DNA of 16,829 nucleotides from Cytophagia bacterium (GTDB lineage Bacteria; Bacteroidota; Bacteroidia; Cytophagales; Cyclobacteriaceae). The notes beneath the pieces are model-generated. The model saw nothing but the letters and a program-made list of their open reading frames with translations, was not told where the DNA came from and made no database searches. The position numbers and the translations under genes are program-made. The stretch lies in NCBI GenBank assembly GCA_013373005.1, contig JABXIP010000222.1:1-16829 (forward strand), in the 5' to 3' direction. Of this stretch, positions 6,801 through 14,000 are shown in pieces (the stretch's first letter is position 1; the number at the start of each line of letters is the position of its first letter).

Positions 6801-8401
6801 CAGCCGATGCTACAGTAACAGTGAATGATGTTACAGCAGCCGAAGTAATCACTCAGAACGTAGTGATACAGCTTGATGCCAATGGTGCAGCCAGCATTAC
6901 AACCAGCATGATAGACAATGGGTCAAACGATGCCTGTGGCATTGCAAGCTATGCCTTGAGCCAATATGACTTCGATTGTAGCCATGTAGGAGCTAACACA
7001 GTTACCTTAACAGTAACTGATGTGAATGGCAATGTAAATTCAGCTGATGCTATCGTAACAGTAGAAGATAATATTGCGCCATTATTGACTGTTCCTTCAG
7101 CCATTACAGTATTGAATGATGCAGGAGTGTGTGGAGCAGTAATTGATATTGGAATGGCAACAGCCACAGATAATTGCTCAGTAGCTAGTATAGTAAATGA
7201 TGGTTTAGCATTCTACCCAGTAGGAACTACCACCGTTACCTGGACAGCGACAGATGTTAATGGCAATGAGAGCTCAGCAACGCAGCTGATCACCGTGACC
7301 AATGACATACCTGTAATCAATGGCTTCAGCATGCCTGAGTCAATGCTGATTAACTCAGCAAGTATGTACAGTGCAGGATTCACCGATAACAACCTGGAAT
7401 CAGCCACATGGGATTGGGGTGATGGCAGCACAAGTGCTGGAACCATCGATGGTCAGACAGTGAATGGTATCCACAGCTATAGTGCTACAGGATTGTATAC
7501 TGTAACCCTGACTATTGTAGATGCCTGTGGAGAGTCTGACACCAAAGTATATACCTATGTACCGATCTATGATCCGAATGAAGGACATATCACAGGAGGA
7601 GGATTTATTACTTCACTTCCAGGCGATCTGACCACAGATATCGGAGCAACCGGTAAGTCCAACTATGGCTTCCAGGGTAAGTATCTTCCAAATGGTAGAC
7701 TTCAAGGCAACATGAACTTCCACTTGAATAGTGCAGGCTTCAAGTTCAAGTCTGAGAGTGCTCAGTGGATGGTAATTATGGATGACAATGCCATTATGAA
7801 AGGAGTTGGAACGGTCAACGATATAGGAGGCTACTCCTACGTGGCTACTATGGTTGATATTGATGTGAACAACAGAACACCAAACGACAGATTCAGAATC
7901 AAGATTTATGAAACCTCAACAGGTAATGTGATCTATGACAATGAATCAGGAGTAGCATTGGATGTTGAGACGCTGGAGCAAATCGACAAGGGTACTGTTG
8001 TTATCCATAGAGGAGGCAAAGGCAAGGCCGAAGATTCAACTACCACCAGTACAACGGGTAGCGGATCGGATGATTCAGGAACAACTGATGATAGCAAAGG
8101 CAAAGGCAAGGGTAAGAAGAAAGTAGAAACAGATATGCCAGTGATAGGTATTAAAGCTTTCCCTAACCCAACCAGTTCAACTGCCACCATCAGGTTCTCT
8201 AGCGATATGGATGGAAAAGCCAGAGTAGGGGTGTTCAACCTGAATGGTGTTCAAATCGCCACCTTGTTTGAAGGAGATGTATTAGCAGATCAGAATGTAG
8301 AAGTAGAATTCAATGCTTCTTCAGTGGCCAGTGGAGTTTACCTGGTAAGGGTAAACACCAATGGATATATAAGAAATCTGAAGTTGATGGTTAAGAAGTA
8401 A
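842..8401 (+). CDS. Giant T9SS-secreted multi-domain lectin adhesin (glycine-rich, HYR, L-type lectin, C-type lectin, YWTD propeller, PKD)
   Basis: The product has 2519 residues with a signal peptide at 1-22 (cleavage near GIQA/QV). Domains by residue: glycine-rich ALK/LTK-like domain about 25-305; unassigned beta-rich stretch 305-483; two HYR-like repeats 484-645; L-type lectin 645-857 with VEFDTYQN at 740-747 matching the family's Ca-site strand; SprB-like repeat 859-928 (YSWSNGATTQDISGL); two HYR repeats 932-1090; a third HYR (from 1091) split by a C-type lectin domain 1133-1262 with WIG at 1191, EPN at 1220-1222 and WND at 1243-1245; HYR-like units 1308-2077, one split by a six-bladed YWTD propeller (1411-1704); HYR 2078-2155; PKD about 2157-2243 (WDWGDG at 2190); GGGF-type module 2249-2395; charged GK/ST linker; T9SS type A sorting domain about 2437-2519 (PNP at 2441). 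The EPN motif is typical of mannose-type C-type lectins. A surface adhesin role is inferred. The start could also be Met3 (848). Confidence 0.93.
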   Translation: MIMKRGIIILLLNALLVFGIQAQVTYTFTNAGAQGSFGPTAAQVANAYSGTSLDGLVTSNSSFQGIQEFIVPATGLYRIQAIGATGGNQNGTNVPVGHPADITGEFELTAGTKLYILVGQHGHLGSTRPGWGGGGGTFVIQDELSSSGVPLVVAGGAGSGHTGVTVISDYQNASLTTSPNFGSQYVVGSASNGGSGAGFLINGDVGNNAIYLPVAGTTSHTIPQAFVNGGVGDVFGGGFGGGGGVTNTYGGGAGGYEGGKGPRSYPYQGGGGASFNGGTNQSNVLSDNNLYTMSHGAVIITEVNVLPPITTTAWRMNRGGGAIQFNIGNGSLGNPIAYGEMQIPSTDDPNWESAPLDGNGDIRFVESSILSTCRAQLDFTYFETYIDIPEGATVDELTVTFAQVDDGARAYIFNSAYPNGAFDGEITINNGVPVSKDYSQFAVAGERNRVVIVQFDSCPVGNNLIGANLNVNGTVVPVDNSAPPVVVTKNITGSLDLNGSLTISASDVDNGSFSALAGPVTLSIDRTDFNCADLGTPVQVTLTATDTNGETSTATAMVNVIDEIGPNITAQDVTVNLDASGSATLSVNDVLVSASDACGVQSTSVSPAVFGCADVGVQTVTITATDVNGNESTATAQVTVTNNSVVSVFDQADYVNNGNSSHLGSGDYRLTANAGGQFGSVWYQNKMDLNSDFNLEFDVYLGNNDGGADGMAFVLQPLSTGAGTGGGGIGYLGISPSFAVEFDTYQNGDRSDPTADHLSLQTNGVINHGTVNNLQGPVSVGNLENGAWHSVNITWNSQTNNFRLDLDGTNRINYSGDVINNVFNGNPGVYWGWTAATGGLSNEQRVRINGLTFTEEFSISSSAIVDASCPANADGSIDIEMSYDSPCTIYSWSNGATTQDISGLLPGIYTVTVSNPGQTDIVQSFTVGNADTQVPQITAPANISLLATSASGGVVNYTTPVGTDNCSVTTTLTAGLASGSTFPIGTTLVTYTATDASGNEASASFTVTVTGLPPQIEVPADITVENDFGICGAIVSYTATETVGIPASTITYDIDPGTLFGVGTTVVTATATNAVGTSTKSFNITVNDTQVPTITSPFDITTNVDAGVCGAVVNYDVPTATDNCGTSAPPTSLAGHTYKGERNGHTYFLSNEKATPEVAHANAIAAGGHLATITDAAENSFISGFIADFMWIGATDRDVEGQWGWITNEPMTYTNWANGEPNNAGAGEDWAVINWGGVNNPSWNDWYYTQPAYYVIEFDGGSLPTTLVSGPAPGDVFPVGTTTVTYEAVDPSGNRVETSFDVTVIDNIAPQVLTNNVTVQLDNNGSAVIMVSDIDAGSSDACGIASYTLSKTAFDCSNVGANTVTLTVTDNNGNVSSGTAIVTVEDNVAPTVLTQNITVELDENGQASISAGGSGSTPTTLFWATSASDQIWSASIDGSGTPTVVYGDATPGGATRGAAAVEYDIASDRLFWTTGNSWHIFEGTADGTAAQTLLSNGSGSIAGGNDDRLGISLDIPNNRYYFSVAFGGGLWYANADNSGSATQFFDPGSAWISALDYDAVNGWVYYNQYGSTGQQGIYRVRPDGTGNMLVHASNGPRGMVVDGTNNKVYWIERGTKTIKVGNADGTGSATTLYTHTLANARDIDLDTSTGNLYWTEFTSGSTSSTDHIVKGNVDGSTSVVLYSGSFGSLKGISIGTRLGSGGNGIDAGSYDNCGIASMSLDVTDFSCADVGENTVSLIVTDVNGNVSIGTATVTVQDNIAPTVATQNITVQLDADGSASITTSDIDNGTYDNCDFTLSLDVDSFSCADVGANTVTLIATDVNGNTSTATAIVTVEDNIAAQVLTQNISIDLDALGNASITTSMIDAGSNDACDIASYALSKTTFDCSNVGANTVTLTVTDVNGNVSSANATVTVNDVTAAEVITQNISIDLDATGNASITTDMINNGSNDACGIASYTLNQYDFDCSNVGANTVTLTVTDVNGNVSSADATVTVNDVTAAEVITQNVVIQLDANGAASITTSMIDNGSNDACGIASYALSQYDFDCSHVGANTVTLTVTDVNGNVNSADAIVTVEDNIAPLLTVPSAITVLNDAGVCGAVIDIGMATATDNCSVASIVNDGLAFYPVGTTTVTWTATDVNGNESSATQLITVTNDIPVINGFSMPESMLINSASMYSAGFTDNNLESATWDWGDGSTSAGTIDGQTVNGIHSYSATGLYTVTLTIVDACGESDTKVYTYVPIYDPNEGHITGGGFITSLPGDLTTDIGATGKSNYGFQGKYLPNGRLQGNMNFHLNSAGFKFKSESAQWMVIMDDNAIMKGVGTVNDIGGYSYVATMVDIDVNNRTPNDRFRIKIYETSTGNVIYDNESGVALDVETLEQIDKGTVVIHRGGKGKAEDSTTTSTTGSGSDDSGTTDDSKGKGKGKKKVETDMPVIGIKAFPNPTSSTATIRFSSDMDGKARVGVFNLNGVQIATLFEGDVLADQNVEVEFNASSVASGVYLVRVNTNGYIRNLKLMVKK
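5003..7072 (+). repeat. Array of about 80-residue HYR-like repeats, one split by a propeller
   Basis: Units start at 5003 (split), 6116, 6353, 6593 and 6833; an earlier unit lies at 4763-5002. The last three are exactly 240 nt each and the 6116 unit is 237 nt. Each encodes an approximate pattern TQNI-x-LD-x-G-ASITT, then DACGIASY, DCSNVGANTVTLTVTD and NGNVSS, with two conserved cysteines likely to pair. At DNA level 6567-6603 and 6807-6843 are identical over 37 nt, showing recent duplication or exchange. The unit at 5003 is interrupted in frame from 5072 to 5953 by 294 codons encoding a propeller; without it the unit is 77 codons. Confidence 0.9.
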
Positions 8402-8467
8402 CCATTATTACTACAGTGTTTAGGTGAATAGAAGCCCTGACCTCGAAAGAGTGTCAGGGTTTTTTTA
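8371..8467 (+). repeat. 97-nt direct repeat, copy 2
   Basis: Second copy of the block at 51-147, covering the last ten codons and stop of the giant adhesin, its trailer and its terminator. Three substitutions separate the copies. None harms the terminator: one turns a wobble pair into a Watson-Crick pair, one swaps one GNRA loop for another, and one lies in the trailer. Confidence 0.95.
8432..8466 (+). terminator. Rho-independent terminator after the giant adhesin gene
   Basis: CCCTGAC (8435-8441) pairs perfectly with GTCAGGG (8453-8459). CTC/GAG extends the stem with one bulged T and is closed by a GAAA tetraloop. Seven T residues (8460-8466) follow. This stem is slightly stronger than the copy at 112-146 because T-A replaces T-G. 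Confidence 0.9.
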
Positions 8468-8541
8468 ACCTTTTTGCGTACTTTTTATACCGTCTATTGG
8501 GTATATGTGGTGCAATTTCAAATGACTATCTTGATAGAGTT

Positions 8542-8997
8542 ATGATCTCCTCAACCATAACCATTGCATGTGCCTTTGTGGCCTTGCTTTTGGTTCGATT
8601 TTCCCCCAAACCAATGACTAAGTCAGTGGCTGTTTTTTTGGCTCTTTCTAGTGTCATTTATCTCGAACCTTTTTTTGGAATAGCCCAATTCGGCCCATAC
8701 TTTTTTGCATTCGCTTCCATTCTTGCTTCAGTCGAGCCTTCCAATTCTCTATATCTAAAACCTCATCAGAAGTATTTCTTTATTGCTACCGCTGTGGTAA
8801 TTGTGCTTGTTACTGTTTCAGAGGTTCTGGGCTTTAGTGAGATGATACCCAAATACATCTTTGGTTTTCTCTATTGCCTGGTGGGTGGGATTATCTATTT
8901 GAAAAACCCTAAAAAACTCAGATCCAGAACTCCTGTATTAGTAGTTTGGCTAGGAGAGGCTATTAAGTGGTTGGCCGGACTTTTAGCCTTGCTCTAA
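8542..8997 (+). CDS. Small multi-span inner-membrane protein, unknown function
   Basis: From ATG 8542 the product has 151 residues and is dominated by hydrophobic segments at about 4-19, 26-46, 48-63, 79-96, 103-119 and 130-150, giving five or six likely membrane helices joined by short basic loops (SPKPMTK, KNPKKLRSRT). No catalytic motif or known family is apparent. The frame stays open upstream to a TTG at 8497, but that lies only 30 nt after the adhesin terminator and leaves no room for a promoter and leader; a TACTTTTT box at 8479-8486 (one mismatch to TAnnTTTG) fits the ATG start better. The 3' end overlaps the convergent SCO1-like gene by 15 nt. A weak CTTTTAG/CTAAAAG inverted repeat (8980-9000) spans the overlap but has no T-run. 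Confidence 0.7.
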   Translation: MISSTITIACAFVALLLVRFSPKPMTKSVAVFLALSSVIYLEPFFGIAQFGPYFFAFASILASVEPSNSLYLKPHQKYFFIATAVVIVLVTVSEVLGFSEMIPKYIFGFLYCLVGGIIYLKNPKKLRSRTPVLVVWLGEAIKWLAGLLALL

Positions 8998-9621
8998 AAG
9001 CGTTTTAATATCTTCCTTAAGACGTGTCATCTCAAGCGGAAGTGTTCCATTGTAAACACCGCGTATTCTACCTTTTCCATCGACCAGAATGAAGTTTTCA
9101 GTATGGAGAAACTCGTTGGAGTCTTTGTTTAGGCCAATTTCCTTTTCAGCAAAAAATGACTTTCTGGCTAAGTCATAAATCTTATCTGTATCTCCAGTGA
9201 GCAGGTTCCATTGCTTACTGTCAATTCCTCTAACCTCAGCATAATTGTGTAATACTGAAACTGAATCGGCCCATGGCATAACACTGAAGGATAGGAGCTT
9301 TACCTCTTCGGGATTGAAGGAATCTTGAATGGTGGCCAGGTTACTGGTCATTTTAGGGCAAATACTCGGGCAAATAGTGAAGAAGAAGTCCGCAACGTAA
9401 ATTTTCCCTTCGAGGTCGAAATTGGTTACCTCTTCTCCATTCTGGTTGAGAAAGGAAAATCGATCTATAGTATGAATTTCTTCAAAGGCCTTACTCTCCT
9501 TGTCTATCCATTCCGGGCTAAAGTCTGCAGAGTTGAAAAAGGGCAGACTAAGCTCCTTTTCGCTCTTCTGGCAACCAAAGCCAATAATACTAATACTGAA
9601 TAGCAGTAAATACTTCTTCAT
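8983..9621 (-). CDS. SCO1/SenC-family thioredoxin-fold lipoprotein
   Basis: The product has 212 residues. A lipoprotein signal ends in GFGC, with Cys17 as the lipidated residue. The SCO signature is complete in its metal ligands: CPSIC (Cys84, Cys88) after the strand YVADFFFTI, and the distal His173 in FLHTENFILVD. In characterised SCO proteins these three residues bind copper, and the proteins help assemble the CuA site of cytochrome oxidase or act as thiol reductases. The usual SVDP segment reads SVMPWAD here, a small departure from the family pattern. The length is normal for the family. It is the last gene of a minus-strand operon and overlaps the upstream MORN-repeat gene by 32 nt. Copper delivery or redox maintenance at the membrane is the likely role; the specific target is unknown. 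Confidence 0.92.
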   Translation of the reverse strand: MKKYLLLFSISIIGFGCQKSEKELSLPFFNSADFSPEWIDKESKAFEEIHTIDRFSFLNQNGEEVTNFDLEGKIYVADFFFTICPSICPKMTSNLATIQDSFNPEEVKLLSFSVMPWADSVSVLHNYAEVRGIDSKQWNLLTGDTDKIYDLARKSFFAEKEIGLNKDSNEFLHTENFILVDGKGRIRGVYNGTLPLEMTRLKEDIKTLLEQG

Positions 9622-10165
9622 CGTTTACAGATTTACAGTTTTTTAATCCAATCAACCCGAATCGTCTTCCATCTTTTACCACATAGTTGGCTCTAATACT
9701 ACCGTCCTCGTTCCACATCTTCTGGCTTCCTTCTTCCTTACCTTTTACATAGTGCATTTCTCGCAACAGTTGGCCAGATTCAAACCACTCTTTCGACTCA
9801 CCTTCCTGATAACCATTTGAGAAATGATAGATGAATTTCTGATTGCCATTTGACCACCAGCCCAAGTGTGTTCCGTGCTTTTTATTGTTTTTAAATGCTC
9901 TCTTAAAAGCTATCTGGCCATTTTCATAATACCCTTTTTGCATGCCTTCTCTCTTGCCTCTTTCATATTGACTTAGTGCCTTAACTTGACCATTTGAAAA
10001 GTATTCAATGGCCTCCCCGGTTAGTGGCCCATTCATATAATAGAAAAGTGCACCCTGTCTCTCAATCTGATCGGCTGTAATACTAATTTCATCTTTCTCA
10101 GCTGGAGCAACAGCCAATGAGAGTAATAGAATCAAAAGGATGCTATGTATGTTTGGTAGATTCAT
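9590..10165 (-). CDS. Secreted MORN-repeat (YwqK-like) protein
   Basis: The product has 191 residues, with a short hydrophobic signal (residues 7-22) ending near AVAPA/EKD. About five MORN-2-type repeats follow, at about 49-70, 73-96, 97-118, 120-142 and 144-165, each with the pattern G-x-x-x-x-x-(Y/W)-x-x-x-G-Q ending in a basic residue. Databases often label such proteins YwqK-family antitoxin, but the repeat is a generic beta-hairpin module, no toxin partner is present here, and the protein is exported. That label should not be taken literally. Its ATG overlaps the stop of the YHYH gene by one base (TAATG at 10165), and its own 3' end runs 32 nt into the SCO1-like gene, so the three proteins are translationally linked. 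A scaffold or partner role for the SCO1-like or YHYH lipoprotein is an inference from context only. Confidence 0.85.
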   Translation of the reverse strand: MNLPNIHSILLILLLSLAVAPAEKDEISITADQIERQGALFYYMNGPLTGEAIEYFSNGQVKALSQYERGKREGMQKGYYENGQIAFKRAFKNNKKHGTHLGWWSNGNQKFIYHFSNGYQEGESKEWFESGQLLREMHYVKGKEEGSQKMWNEDGSIRANYVVKDGRRFGLIGLKNCKSVNDEEVFTAIQY

Positions 10166-10902
10166 TAGTTGCTGACAGTTCCTGGCACACCGTAGAATCC
10201 GCTGCCGTTGATGTATGGATCAGCATCTGTTATATGGTAGTGATAGGTTCCGTCAGGATAATCTGCTGTGGCATGGCTATGACCATGGAAATCATCGAGG
10301 TCATTGTTGCTCACTCTCTGACCATCTTCAACCGGGCCGTAAACTGGATATCCGTCTAGTAGCCAACCGAGTAGGGCGCTGCTGCCATTGGTGCTGGTCA
10401 AGTAAGTGGGTTCCTGGTGGTAATGATAGGCTCCCTGTTGCTGCGGATGCCCTAGGTACTGATCGAAACTGTCGATTTCGTTAGTCAATGCCTGATTATT
10501 GGGCCCTGCATACTGATTGTAGAAAACCACCCCATTAATACTCACCCCCATGGCACCAAGAGGTGTAGCCTGGCTACTTGTAGCGACAGAAGGTTCTAAA
10601 GGGATTCTTAGGGTAATAGTTTGCTCCACAATGCTATTTGGGTTTTGATTGTAGTTGTTATTGCTTCCATTGTAAGCCTCATACCTACTGTCTGATTGAC
10701 TGAAATATGGGCTGGGATGGTTAGGTAAATCGTCTGTTTCAACCACCAAATAGTCTCCCTCAATGTAGAGGGTTACATTATCTGTAAACCTTTGGTAGAT
10801 AGCAGGAACTTCACTCGTTTCTCTGGCTGGTGTGTCTCCCTCGTTGTCAGAGCAGGAAAGTGTGCTGATTAAAAGGGCTAGAAAAAATATTGGATGCTTC
10901 AT
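10165..10902 (-). CDS. YHYH-domain lipoprotein
   Basis: The product has 245 residues. The lipoprotein signal ends in STLSC, with Cys17 lipidated. Two YHYH motifs (159-162 and 220-223) define the YHYH family. They sit in conserved surroundings: GHPQ at 151-154, LDGYPVYGP at 182-190 and HGHSH at 206-210, with GTYHYHITDADPY near the end. The density of His, Tyr and acidic residues suggests a metal site, but the biochemical function of the family is not established as far as I know. It is the first gene of the operon with the MORN-repeat and SCO1-like genes; the SCO partner makes a copper or redox link plausible. The 128-nt gap to the divergent Asp-box gene should hold its promoter, but no clear TAnnTTTG element was found. 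Confidence 0.9.
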   Translation of the reverse strand: MKHPIFFLALLISTLSCSDNEGDTPARETSEVPAIYQRFTDNVTLYIEGDYLVVETDDLPNHPSPYFSQSDSRYEAYNGSNNNYNQNPNSIVEQTITLRIPLEPSVATSSQATPLGAMGVSINGVVFYNQYAGPNNQALTNEIDSFDQYLGHPQQQGAYHYHQEPTYLTSTNGSSALLGWLLDGYPVYGPVEDGQRVSNNDLDDFHGHSHATADYPDGTYHYHITDADPYINGSGFYGVPGTVSN

Positions 10903-10912
10903 GATCTTCTGG

Positions 10913-10945
10913 TTTTGGAAGGTTAGATGAAATGGGCTTCCAAAA
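10913..10945. repeat. Inverted repeat in the divergent promoter region
   Basis: TTTTGGAAG (10913-10921) is repeated perfectly in reverse complement as CTTCCAAAA (10937-10945) across a 15-nt spacer. It lies 11 nt upstream of the YHYH start codon, inside the leader of the minus-strand operon. It could be an operator or an mRNA hairpin; a chance 9-bp match cannot be excluded. Confidence 0.35.
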
Positions 10946-11063
10946 ACTTGCGCCTACTGTCAGATTTTTTTGAATAAACTCATTGACTATGCTGTCTGTA
11001 TTGAAAAATCCATTGGTTTTATGAGCCAATATGGGTAAACTCGGAATCTCTAATCCTAAAACT

Positions 11064-14000
11064 ATGTCAGTTCGATTATCCCTTCGTTTTAGCCTGATTT
11101 TAACGATTTGCCTCTCGGTACTTCCCTTATCAGGTCAACAAATTGATCCTTCATTTTATCAGTCACTCGAATACAGAATGATTGGTCCTTTTAGAGCCAG
11201 CCGAACGGTTGGTGGTGTAGGAATTCCAAATCAACCCAACGTGTTTTACATCGGGGTGAACAATGGAGGTGTCTGGAAAACGGACGATTATGGAAGAACC
11301 TGGAACCCAATATTCGATGATGCGCCAACCGGTTCAGTCGGAGATATAGCGGTTTCTCCATCAAACCCTGACATCCTTTACGTGGGTAGCGGTGAAGGGC
11401 TTCACAGGCCTGATCTTGGAGTAGGAGATGGCATTTTCAAAAGTACTGATGCCGGCAAAACATGGAAGCATGTGGGACTTGGTGATGTGCAGCAGGTAGG
11501 CAGGCTGATCGTTCACCCAACAAACCCAGATATCGTTTTTGTAGCTGGATTGGGTCACCCGTATGGAGCCAATGAAGAACGTGGAGTTTTCAGAACGAAA
11601 GATGGGGGTGAAACCTGGGAAAAACTTCTCTATATCAATCATAACACAGGAGCTATTCAGGTTGAATTCGACCCAAATAACCCCGATGTGATTTATGCAG
11701 ACATGTGGGAGCATCAGGAAGGCCCATGGGAAAATGCGGCTTTTTCAGGTCCAAATAGCGGATTATATAAGTCTGTTGACGGAGGCGATTCCTGGAAAAG
11801 ACTTAGCACAGGATTGCCCGGTGCCGAACAAGGTTTAGGACGAATAGGGATAGGCATTGCGCCAAGTAACTCAAATATCATTTATGCTACTGTTGATGCT
11901 CGTCAGAATGGTGGAATCTATAAAAGCGAAGACGCAGGTGAAAGCTGGAAGTTGGTGGCAACAGAAAGAAGACTTTGGGGTAGAGGTAGCGATTTTGCTG
12001 AGATAAAAGTTCATCCAAATAACCCCAACAAGGTTTATGTAGCCAATGTGGCCTCTTATACCTCCGATGACGGTGGTAAAACCTGGTGGTCGCTTAAAGG
12101 AGCGCCTGGAGGAGATGATTATCATAGAATCTGGATCAACCCCATCAATCCGGATATTATGCTTTTTGTGGCCGATCAGGGTGCTGTAGTGACTGTAAAT
12201 GCCGGAAGAACCTGGAGTTCTTGGTACAACCAGCCAACGACCCAGTTATACCATGTGAAAACAGACAATGGATTTCCTTATTGGGTTTACGGAGGTCAGC
12301 AGGAGAGTGGAGCCATTGGCATTGCCAGCCGCGGCAATGGAGGCCAGATTTCGTTCAGAGAGTTTATTGGTTCCGGAGCTGATGAGTATGCCTATATGGC
12401 TCCCGATCCAAAAGATCCAAACATTATCTATGGCGGTCGTGTGATGCGATTCAATAAGAGAACCGGCCAATCGACTAATGTGGCTCCCGAAGCGCTCAGA
12501 TCGGGCAATTACAGGGGAGTTAGAACCATGCCGTTACTTTTCCATCCTGCCGATGATAATATGCTGCTTTTCGGAACCAATGTGCTTTGGAAGACCATGA
12601 ATGGTGGTCAAAGCTGGGAGATTATCAGTCCTGATTTGACTTATGATCAACCGCCCGTGCCTGCTTCTGTGGGAGATTTTAAAACTGAAGAAATGGAAAC
12701 CATGCGCAGAAGAGGAGTGATCTATGCGATTGGGCCTTCGCCTTTGGATGTTGACATCATTTGGGCAGGAACTGACGATGGTAGGGTGCATGTAACCACC
12801 GATGGCGGTGCTAACTGGACAGATGTTACCCCTCCGGCCATGACCTCATGGGATAAGGTTTCGCAAATTGATGCCGGTCATTTCGATAAGAATACGGCCT
12901 ATCTGGCCATCAATGCCATCCGAAAGGATGATATGACACCCTATGTTTATCGTACTCATGACGGTGGAAAAACCTGGGATTTGGTCAATAATGGTATGAA
13001 TCCGATAGGAGCAGTAAATGTAGTTCGCGAAGACCCTAAGCAGAAAGGTCTACTATATGCGGGAACAGAACGTGAGGTTTACTTCTCAATTGATGATGGT
13101 GAAAATTGGCAATCCCTTAGGAATAATATGCCGGCAACATCCATTCGTGATTTAGTGATTCATGAAGATGATTTGGTCGTAGGTACTCATGGACGATCTG
13201 CATGGATTATGGATCATATTTCACCCTTGAGAGAATTGGCTAAAGCGAAAACTGGAAAAGCATACTTGCATGGGCCTGATGATACTTACAGAGTAAGATG
13301 GAATATGTTCAGCGACACTCCGCTTCCTCCGGAAGAACCAACGGGAGAGAATCCGCCAGATGGTGCTACCATAGATTATCAGTTAAATCAACTAGCTAAG
13401 CTTGTGCAGTTGGAGATTCTGAATTCAGATGGAAGTTTGATCAGAAAGTATAGAAGCGATGACCCTGAGGAGGAGAGAGATACTGTGTCTTTTGCTTATC
13501 CAACCTATTGGATGAGACCAATTCAAAAGTTGGGTAAATCTGTCGGTCATCACCGGTTTGTCTGGGATTTGAGATATGCGCCACCAAGGGGAGCCAGACG
13601 AAGCTTTTCAATAGCTGCGGTGCATGAGAATACACCTAGCGGTCCTCATGGGCCGTTTGTTAACCCGGGAACATACAGAGTTAGGTTGACTGTAGATGGT
13701 CAGACATTTGAAAGACCGGTTACGGTGAAAATGGATCCACGCGTTACTATAAGTCAGTCCGCACTCAATGATCAATTCAACTTGAGTTTGGGCTGTTACA
13801 ATGCCTATCATGAATTACAGACTATGATAGAGGCTATAGATGCCAAAAGAAATGCATCGGAAAGACTTAAAAGACTAAGAGGCAATGGAGCTGTGGGAGA
13901 TCCTGATACTATGTATGGAAGTATCACCCATGTTCCGGCTGAGAATGAAACCCTTGTGGGACTTCAGAATAAGTTTTTGTTTATGCAAAACTTGTTACAG

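Noticed and set aside
6116..7072. CRISPR-like regular repeat spacing
   Set aside because: The 240-nt period is in frame and encodes HYR-like protein repeats; there are no short palindromic repeats with unique spacers.
7933..8238. 101-codon open frame on the minus strand over the adhesin linker
   Set aside because: The Pro/Leu/Ser-rich translation is the mirror of the Gly/Lys/Ser/Thr linker; no signal peptide or family pattern.
8497..8541. TTG start extending the membrane protein by 15 residues
   Set aside because: It lies only 30 nt after the adhesin terminator, leaving no leader; the ATG at 8542 begins directly at the first hydrophobic helix.
8980..9000. CTTTTAG/CTAAAAG hairpin at the convergent gene ends
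   Set aside because: Only seven A/T-rich pairs and no T-run on either side, too weak to call a terminator.
9325..9603. 92-codon open frame on + across the SCO1-like gene
   Set aside because: Fully antisense to the CPSIC-containing SCO1 coding region and without protein-like features.
10117..10484. Two overlapping + strand frames across the YHYH gene
   Set aside because: Both are antisense shadows of the conserved YHYH/HGHSH region; the His-rich minus-strand frame is clearly the real one.
11031..11063. Upstream ATG for the Asp-box protein
   Set aside because: It would place eleven extra residues before an otherwise complete signal peptide. It remains possible but is less likely than 11064.
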